Shown here piece by piece: positions 26,291-64,000 of a DNA stretch of 64,000 nt; within the stretch, counting starts at the first letter, position 1; every line of letters begins with the position of its first letter. The stretch comes from Apteryx mantelli. Taxonomy: Eukaryota > Chordata > Aves > Apterygiformes > Apterygidae. The stretch spans positions 24,705,207 through 24,769,206 of the forward strand of contig NC_089983.1 in assembly GCF_036417845.1 (NCBI RefSeq), in the 5' to 3' direction. The position numbers were made by a program, and so were the translations under genes. The notes under the pieces were generated by a model. It did no database searches. It was not told where the DNA came from and saw only the letters and a program-made list of their open reading frames with translations.

Positions 26291-27259
26291 AGTGAGCAAA
26301 CACTGTCATTGAGACTCACACTAAGAGTGAGACATCACATTTATGCTTCAAGATGCCAAGTATCAGCACCACGCACAGGGTTGTGCGTACGGAGGCTTAA
26401 TAGATACAAGCATGGTTCTTCCTTGATACTAGACCCTGTATTCACACGACCTGCTTGCCATTAAGGAAGCCTGCATGTACTTTAAGTACTATATACTAGT
26501 GCTCCAGGCGCTGAAGATCTTGCTGATCATTGCAGTGTCTCTGCACTTGTGCAACACATTGCACACGCATCCTTCAGCACAAGGGCTGCTATTCTGCTAG
26601 TCCCAGGGGTTTTAACTTTGCTGTGCACTGACTGGTCTGCACCTGTAGCTTATCAGCACACGGTCTTAAAACAAACAGAACAAAAAATCTCAAACCAAAA
26701 CTTTTGTTCTTCTACTTTTCTTTTCTTTTTTTTTTCAAGCAGTGGCTAATAATCAGGCCCTCCTTTCCGCAACAGCCACAAGGATAATTTTGGCTTTAGT
26801 AACATAAATCACACTGCAATAGAGATCAAGTGGAAGAACCCAAAGCTCAGGAGAAGGGCTTAGAGGGCCAGCCTGCAAATGCTTAGCAGTAAACACCTGA
26901 ATGCGACAACTAAAGCCCAGATATGTAGGTGAGCTTTATAAAAGAACAGGAAATAATGTCATGTTTTCTTCATGTCCACAGAGCAGCATACCGTTCTACA
27001 AATGAAGAGATAGAGGTTTCCTCTCATCGATCTTAAAAAAGTACTAAATTTTAATTAAGGCAGCAGATTTGTTACCATCTTAAAATTTATTGTTTCTCTA
27101 TAGCAACCAAGTTCCTTCTGCTCGGCTGTTGCTGCCAGATGTTCATTTCAGTGTAATTTAGCCAGAGAAGCAAGACACTGGCTTGCACTGCCCTTGCTCT
27201 GTTTTCCCAGTTAGTAATTCTCTTTGCTTCCTGGTCACTATATCATCTGCTGTAAGTCA

Positions 27260-27500
27260 TGCAACAGACAGGCAAAGTTGTTCAAAGAAGTTTTTATTAA
27301 GCGTGCTGATGGGCTGTGCCGCTTGCTGAGGCTTTGCAGATAGGAAGGCAGCAGCCTGCACTCCAGGTTGCAATTCTAACCTCAGTACCATGCAAAAGCT
27401 CTGCTCGAAAACCTTTCTCCGCTACTTCTTGTACAGCAGTCACTCATCTCCTCTGTCTAAAACCATAAACCCTGCTTCCTTAACCACGTGCTGGGTAACA
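27260..27500 (-). mobile_element. Possible short solo LTR
   Basis: Read on the minus strand the block begins TGTTAC, ends GTTGCA, and carries AATAAAAA about 40 bp before its end. That order (TG, U3-like, polyadenylation signal, short U5, CA) suits a retroviral LTR. There is no clear target-site duplication and no internal gene beside it. It is only about 240 bp, so this is a weak call. Confidence 0.2.
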
Positions 27501-28991
27501 CCACTGTAGGAATGCGTACTTGTAAAGCTAGCATAACTCTTCATTAGGAGAATGCTTTCTTCATAAAGGTGCTGGAACTACAGCCAGGAACACATGTAGA
27601 GACCTGGCTCACTGCTGGCTTCTTCCAGCATCTTTTCCCTTCCCTCTTCTCCCCAGCACCCCTTTTGTAGGTTGTCCCAGTTTCCTGCTAGCTGTTGTCA
27701 GTTCTATGCTTTAAAGGGATCTCCCCTTTTAAGGGGAAGCTACCACCCAAGCTCCTTTTGAGACACACTAAACTGAGTCCCAGAAAAATCCCAAGGAAGG
27801 CAAGTCTCTGTTCTTACATGTTCCTGTGCCAAAACACGAGCTGTAAAATAGCATCGAGCGCAACTGAGGGTGTGGCTGTGACATACTGACATGCATGAAC
27901 AAAGGCAAGATCTTCATTTATTAAGGAAATCTTATGTCAAAAACACTAACTGGAAGAACAGTGTTGTCCTGTATTTCCAGGAGCAGCAGTACTGAAAAGG
28001 CCAGTTTGCAATGGCTTTGCCTTGTGGTTGATCCACTCACTAGAATATTTTAAGGCTGCAAGAAAAACTCAGCTATTAGTAACTGGAGAACCATATAGCA
28101 TAGAGCACTGATCATCTGAAGTGGAGTGAATACCAGTTAGTTTCTTCCATAGTCAGAGCATTCATTTTTCTACCACATAGGTTGTCTGGTATCTAATAAG
28201 GGTTGAGCTAACATTTCAGCTCCTTGCCAGCACAAATTAGGGTTGCTTAACTACATGGCTGCCTCTTTTCTACAAAATCCTGTGAGAACTTAATATATTG
28301 AGACTTCCACCCATTGAAGTTTGGCTGAAACCATCCACAAAGCTCAAAAGGTTTGGTGGAGACAAAGAGAAAAATGAGGAGCAAACTGAGCAGTAAAGAG
28401 ATTACATGTGCTTTGTTTCCTTAAAAAAATAGGCTAAAACCCAAATCCTCTCATCTATCCAGGACTCTGCGCTCTAACTCTGTAACCTGCTCAGACTGGT
28501 AAGTACGATGCGCAAGGCTTGTCAAAAAATGCCGTTCTAAAGCCACGATTTTCATGCAGCACTCACCTCACCCAGGTCTTTCTTACATTTGCTTCCTAAC
28601 ATTAGACAGATTTACTTTTTTGATGACTGCCTTTTATTGCCTCATCTCTACACATATTTATCCAGCTGCTACATATTTGCTAGGTGAGTGTGTCACTTGA
28701 CATTTCAGAACAGCTTTAACCCTTGCCTCTGGGCAGTCAGGATTTCCTGTGCGGCAGCAGTAATGGAGTGAAACAGGAAATACTGATGGCTGCTGCCACC
28801 GGGTAAAAGGAATAAAGGTTAACTGCTGTATTTGTACCTACTCCCAGATCCTCAGGCTTCATTACTCCCTTATCCTCGGCAATTCAAGATTGCTGTTCAA
28901 CCATTTATCAATACCAATATCAATAATCAATTTATCAGTAATTACATGTATCAATTTGTCCTGCCTGTGCATTGATCTATCCAAATCGACC

Positions 28992-29015
28992 ATATATATA
29001 TATATATATATATAT
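28992..29015. repeat. (AT)n microsatellite
   Basis: About 12 AT units in a row. Confidence 0.9.
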
Positions 29016-31185
29016 GTTTTCAGCATTCAGTGCTGAACTTCATTTGAGTACGTAACATCAATGCTATCCATTGTCTTCAAACTGCTTTGAGTATTTATGT
29101 TGCTTACCTAGCACTGACTGGTGTGATGGCAGCACCAGATATCCCTATCCTCAGAGCGCCATGGGAATGGATCCAAGCCCTTCCAGTAATCTGAAATGAG
29201 AGCACCTTTATCAAGGCCCTATCTTAAAATCTGTCCATTTAATATTTTATTTTGTAATAGCACCTTGGAAAGACAGCCACAGTAAGATAAGCCATGTGAT
29301 ATTGAACTGCAAAGTTGTAAAAAAAATCATTTCACATTCTTCATTAGAAAATATAGTTTAATTTTTAAATGAATTTTAAACAAAGACTAACATTTATCAC
29401 TTTTCTGGTTTATGATTTGATCTGAAGTTCTAGAAGCTTATACTTTACACAGTTACAGTCACATCATCAGATTGTGTCCATCATCTTCTTGTACACATAA
29501 GTTTCATTGATCAACACTTCCATTTCATGGAAAGAAGGCTGCTATGAGACACTTTACAGCACTACAACAAATATAGTCATTCAAAAGCTGTTATGTCTCC
29601 ATGCTTTTATCATGAAGGTAGAAATGGACTGGATGCTCCCCAAACAGAATTATTTTACTGGAGTTCCTGAACAGTCAACTGAAACAAATTTAGCTTTATT
29701 CTGAATCAAAATGAAACATTCATAAAGTTTCCCATAAAAAAAGTTTAGTTTTTCCAAAGTGCAAAAACAACTTCATAAATGAAATATTTCACAGCATTTC
29801 AGCAGAGGTACATATTATTGCAACTTGTATCAGTAAATACTGCAAGTAACAATAAGATTTAAAATGAAGTTCTCAAATATTTTTGAAACAGTAAGTTTTA
29901 AATTTCAAACTGACAGTATTGATATTTTTCAAAGACAGTATGCCAAACATTTCTGAAAAAAGCTTTGACTACCTCTGCACTTGAGCACCACAGGAGACCT
30001 GAAAGCTGAACATGAACAAAGCAATCATCTGCCAAGTATGGTCTCCATAAACAACCTAGGGAAAGACATCAGTTTTCTTTCAAAGGTAATGTAGAATTGA
30101 GAGTCAGTTTTGGGACTAAGAAACCATGCACAGCAAGCAGCTGCCAATTCAGATCCAACTTCTTATAAAATGCAGGATTTTTTTGTTTAAAAATGAAGAG
30201 GATGTTAATGAGATCTGGTTCTCATCCTGAGAGAAGTATTACATATCACCCAAGATCTCCTTCCTATAGAGTAACTAGATCTAAAACTAAATAAAAACAC
30301 TACATTTTTATGCTGCTAATGTGAGGGAAATATACAAATACCAATGCCTAAATATCAGGTAATTTTCTCCTTCCGATGAAATATTACACACACAAAATTT
30401 GGGATAATGGTGCAATATTGTCATTTATAATTCTACAAATCACATCATTACATCTCCTGTCCCCTGCATACAGTGCTTTTTGCAGATTTCAAATGACATG
30501 CATTAATGAAACTGCATTAGCATAAGACAATTCAACAGACCTTTCAGCAAGATGCAATTTCAGTCATTTTAGCTTAAAGGACATAATAAAAACTTTATAG
30601 CAATGATAGAGATAACTCAAATATGCTTCTGCTCATATGTGCATATTTGCGCACACGAAACTTTCAAATAGAGATTTATGCAGCTTTAACAAATAGTTCC
30701 TATCAGATAGTTTCCTGCTGTTGCATGTATAAGTCATAGCTGCTGCAATAACTTAATATAACAGGTCTTTGAACAAGGGGAAGTTAACTAAGATAAGGTG
30801 CTCTCCTGTGTCATATTGACAGAGCTTTCCAAGAGCAGTAGAAAGTGGCTCTGCTGTCCAAACAGGGAAAACAGGAAGGGAAGCCTCTGAACTGAATAGA
30901 CTAACAAATTCATATAATCCAACAGAAGCCAAGTATTGTTTTTCCCTTCCTTCACTGAAAATCTGCTCCTATTTTAATATTCCTGTTTTGCTTTAAATAG
31001 AATGCAAAAGTAAATCTTCTATTAGCATATATTTTCAAATTCAGTCTCCTTTCTCTCTACGAATGCCAAAGCCTTCCTATTTGTTTTCCTTAGAAGTTTA
31101 CCACCAAGTTAAGATGAACCAAGGTGACAAGTTAGGGGAACATATTTTTTAGTTTCAGCACAAAAACACATAATGGTTTAGGATC

Positions 31186-31206
31186 ATTATTATTATTATT
31201 ATTATT
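31186..31206 (+). repeat. (ATT)7 microsatellite
   Basis: Seven ATT units within the AGPS 3' flank. Confidence 0.85.
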
Positions 31207-32434
31207 TTATTAATGACATAAGGTTTGATTATCTCTTTACATTACAACTGCAGTTTTACAGTTAGTCTCACACTAGAACGACACACACTGTTTGGCTTTA
31301 CTAGCAGAAAGTTGAATTATAACCTTGTTGAATTACAACCTTGATAAGCATACATTTTCCAAGACTGAGAAACAGTTCATATTTTCTGGATTTCAACGCT
31401 AACATATCCCTGCCTCTGAGGTTGGTTTCAATTAATTTACATTGCTATGGAAGAACTATTTGGCCTGGCCTCTGTTCCCAGCTGTAAGGCAAAGATGACA
31501 TCTCTAATGTAACCAATATACTGTAAGTAGTAATATCCACAGTATTAAAGTCAGAGACATGCTTTTCTTTAAGATCTAGACTCTGTGTTAATTTCTAACA
31601 TATGTTCTTTGATGATATTCCTCTCAAAACTTTTATAAAACTGTCCCTCTCCAATGTAAATGCACTCAGCAGTCAAGCATATTCATTCTGCACCTTTCTT
31701 CCTTTCAAAGAAAGGCAGAGCAGTAGCTGTGTAATTGCAAGTCATGACAAGTTTAATTAAAACTATCTTATACATGGCCAAAGTAGTCAACCAAATGAAA
31801 AAGTAATATGCTTTGCCAAGATACACTTCTGATCTGCATGGAACAAACTCCATCTCTGAACAGGCTGCAGCTATGGGAAGTGTAGTCTGTATAAAGAAAA
31901 CAGAAGGAAGAGAGTGGTGGAAGACTTAATTCACTATTAGAAGAGGGAAGATTTCTTTTAAAGGGGTAATGATTTGTGTATATCTAGGTGTCCTGTACTT
32001 GTATTACATGTTTCTCTATTTTCATTAGGTATTTAAAAGTGAAAGAATTAAAGACAGCTGATAAAATATGCATTTCAACTGCAGGATTTCACTAAGCTCT
32101 GAACAGTTCATGTGATAGAAAAATATTTAGGAAGACAGCTGTAGGGCAGCCATTAGAAAAAAAGATATCCATTACATTTGCAGTTAATCCTTTCCCTGGG
32201 GCTGTCCTGTGTTGTAGCTGTAGGAAGGTGAAATAACAGGTTATAAGAGTCCTATAGGACAATTGATGTGCAGTGGAAATTTTTACTGCATTTTAAATCA
32301 TTTCAGAAGCCACTGGCTATTTAAAAATTGAAAATAAAGGGCATAAGGAGTTTTTGGTTGTGTAACTTCAATTAAAAAAAAGGTTGGGGAAACCATAATT
32401 AGGAAGTTAAGAGTTAGGGAGGAAGTTGTACTTT

Positions 32435-32475
32435 CTACATAGTACTTTTAAGCACTACTATGTAGTACTTTTAAG
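32435..32475 (+). repeat. 18-bp duplication with inverted ends
   Basis: CTACATAGTACTTTTAAG at 32435-32452 and CTATGTAGTACTTTTAAG at 32458-32475. The first eight bases of the copies are reverse complements of each other, so the pair is both a direct and a partial inverted repeat. Confidence 0.85.
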
Positions 32476-34467
32476 TCAAATAAGTCAGCGTCTTAAGAGA
32501 CAAGTGTATTACTGAGCTATAATGACTTGTTTTAGTTCTGCTTGTGCTGTCATTCTGAAACAAGGCTTTTGGTTATCCAAACAGTTTCCTTCAAAACTGA
32601 TATTTCATGTTAGCATACCATGCTTTCACCGAGGCACATAAAAATCCACCCTTCATATTTACCAGCTCCTAGAAAGGTCTCTATTTCAGTGATACTGGTC
32701 ATCAGCAAGATTCCAGCTGTGGCCAAGGAATCACTGTTGTGCAGCATGCAAAACGAGGGAGTCTCCTGCAGAAACGTGTGCAGACTCACTTTGCCGAGAC
32801 AGCCATTGTGCACATATCGAATAAGGAACACTTAACCACAGTACCAGAAGTTGGTTTCCTAAAACAGAATACAGATACCTACTGTTTTGGGTGCTGCTGA
32901 AATATGAGCTCTGTGGGCCAAAATATTAAGAATAAAAATGCAGAAGACTAGATTTTTTTTTTATATTGAAGTGTTATGAAACAAAGACCATTAGAAATAA
33001 ATCTAACTGCATGACAAATACCACATTAACATCCTATTTTATGACCTGTGGATCATAAAAGGCTTTGATTTGGTATCTTAACCACATGCATTTTAAAGTG
33101 ATGTTTTGACTGTTCATGATTTTTAGATGATTTTAATTACATACTTGAAATTAATTTAAACAGTTTCAAAGTTGTTTGATATGCAATTTTTTCAAGCATG
33201 TATATTATACTTTCTATGGTGTATTACCAAAATTGAGAATTAGACAGTATCCTAAAACAGTTTAAAAACAGAATTGCAATTTTATTTTTCTCCTTGTTAA
33301 GGGCACTACCAATACAAAAGGTGCCCAAACTGTCACTACAGAGCAGTGAAGCAGTTGGCTAGAGAGACAATGTCCTCAAAGGATAGTCTCTGTTTTGTTT
33401 CTATCCTAGGTGATCATATACTTTATCAAAAAGTCGGATAATTTGCTTTAAGAAAATAACCCACCTTAAAAATGGATCATGAGTACTGACAAATACTTCT
33501 AGTTTGTTTTACTGATTAAGATTCAAGTTTCAATGTAAAAATGCTTACTCTTATACTGTACTCAAGAAATTTTTCCTGAAGTTAAATGGACAATTACATT
33601 TGTGGCTACCAGTGAAGTAAATAAACAATTCATAAAGGTCATAGGAAACTGTACAAAATTAAAATGGGAAACCTCACTTTTAGGATGACAGTATGTTGTC
33701 CACTTAAGCTTAGTAAAACTGTTGAGACTGTTTCAAAAGACAGTGCTGGGCAAACAGTTTCATTTGAATAGCTAAAACTTTTTTTTACTGAAAAAAGGTA
33801 TTTTGCATCTCTGCAAAACAAAACAGGAGCAAAACCATACACACGAGGACTGTAGTACAGATGAAGGCAAAGTCTTATGTTACAAACCTGTTTTCAACAT
33901 ACAGTGAGAAATGTCCATTGTACAAAACTTATAGTGACTTACCTAGGATTAATTTAAGCAGATTATCCCAGCAATGCAAATACAACTCAGAACACATCAA
34001 TTTAAGATTTTCAGTAGTGCTAAGGTGGGAGACTGCCGAGTTTTTAGAAGTAGTTTGACTTAACATTGTCTCTTTTGATCAAAGCCTACATTTGTGCTTT
34101 AAAGGGTTGCTGGTTACAAGTCTATTACATACTTAATTCTCCAGCACAAAAGTACTCCTTGGTGTAATCTCATCTGTCTCCTAGCAGCTTTCCTTCAGCA
34201 AGGGGCTGGGTTGAGCAGCTGCTTCTGTAGACAACACTGTTGTCAGTCTTTGTTCTCCTTGCAGGGGATGCTTTAGTAAGAAACAGCTGGCTGTATCCAG
34301 CATGGAAAATACTTTCAGCTGGGTTGCCTAACCAAACTTGGAAAACCAAATTTGCATTTCCTGGTTGGCAATATACTTTGATGTGCCCAGTGGGTTGTTC
34401 AAGAGTTTAAAAGCACTGTAAGTAAAAATCCATAAACATTAACAATGAATGAAGGAATTCATTCCAC

Positions 34468-34473
34468 TTTATT
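34468..34473 (-). terminator. AGPS: Proximal AATAAA poly(A) signal of AGPS (candidate)
   Basis: A canonical AATAAA on the minus strand lies about 140 bp beyond the stop codon. T- and GT-rich sequence follows it (34410-34450 read on the minus strand), as expected for a cleavage/GU-rich element. A longer 3' UTR using downstream sites is also likely, because human AGPS has a multi-kilobase 3' UTR. Choice of site needs transcript data. Confidence 0.45.
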
Positions 34474-34611
34474 AGAAGGGAAAAGACAAAGTAATATAGT
34501 AGTCTTAAAGTTTAGTCTATGTTATATTTGATTACTGGGATATCAGTACAATGAAAATGAGGAATTTCAACAGCAATTTTGAAGTTTTAGTACATCATAT
34601 TGTACAGGGCT

Positions 34612-64000
<29,389 letters not shown>

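Larger units (their letters stand above)
26061..29245. other. Non-coding flank between CpG block and AGPS 3' region
   Basis: No exon recognised. It contains the 12-bp three-copy array, the possible solo LTR and the (AT)n tract, and otherwise shows nothing I can name. Confidence 0.5.
29246..34611 (-). other. AGPS: AGPS 3' UTR and immediate downstream flank (AT-rich)
   Basis: AT-rich sequence lies 3' of the AGPS stop and no plausible coding exon is visible. Several minus-strand AATAAA hexamers occur, including one at 29251-29246 in a T-rich setting. Human AGPS carries a 3' UTR of several kilobases, so much of this block may be transcribed as UTR; this is inferred from length and composition only. 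It contains an (ATT)7 microsatellite near 31186-31206 and a small duplicated/inverted repeat at 32435-32475. The short open frames in it look like chance. Confidence 0.35.

Noticed and set aside
1..34611. PDE11A or TTC30 exons expected from mammalian synteny
   Set aside because: I looked for their characteristic C-terminal and tetratricopeptide sequences and recognised none. A short exon could be missed by eye.

Overview
This is a window of vertebrate nuclear DNA, most likely from a bird or another sauropsid. Small exons with GT-AG introns are scattered through AT-rich, CpG-poor sequence. There are no operons or long ORFs, and no young SINE or LINE copies that I could recognise. The only dispersed repeats I can suggest are very worn copies of an old palindromic element that I associate with turtles, crocodilians and birds. 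Introns are compact compared with mammalian AGPS. The bird assignment is an inference; I saw no diagnostic avian CR1 3' end.

Region 34.6-64 kb (minus strand) holds the 3' half of one protein-coding gene, AGPS (alkylglycerone-phosphate synthase, the peroxisomal flavoenzyme that makes the ether bond of plasmalogens). I placed twelve consecutive coding exons. Every junction is GT-AG, the phases agree, and together they give an unbroken 368-codon reading frame plus stop (1107 nt). Counting back from the stop on a 658-residue protein places these at about residues 291-658, and the conserved positions fall on the human/guinea-pig numbers (Arg419, Leu469, Arg515, Tyr578, His615-617). By inference from the 20-exon human gene these are exons 9-20. 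The promoter, the N-terminal PTS2 targeting signal and the first part of the FAD domain lie beyond the right edge.

Region about 29.2-34.6 kb, just 3' of the AGPS stop, is AT-rich. It is best read as 3' UTR and downstream sequence, with a proximal AATAAA about 140 bp after the stop and further candidates downstream.

Region 1-29 kb has no protein-coding gene that I can recognise. The open frames there are short and lie mostly in GC-rich patches, where stop codons are rare by chance. Notable items are a CpG-island-like block at 25.1-26.1 kb with a YY1-type motif, a strong TATA box at 14.03 kb, enhancer-like AT-rich blocks, several long poly-G tracts all on the plus strand, a number of short slippage-type tandem duplications and a possible short solo LTR. 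The single-exon TTC30 gene that follows AGPS in mammals is not present in this flank.

I found no convincing undescribed gene system. The best leads are the orphan CpG island with its small minus-strand ORF, and a plus-strand TATA/ATG/splice-donor arrangement inside an AGPS intron.
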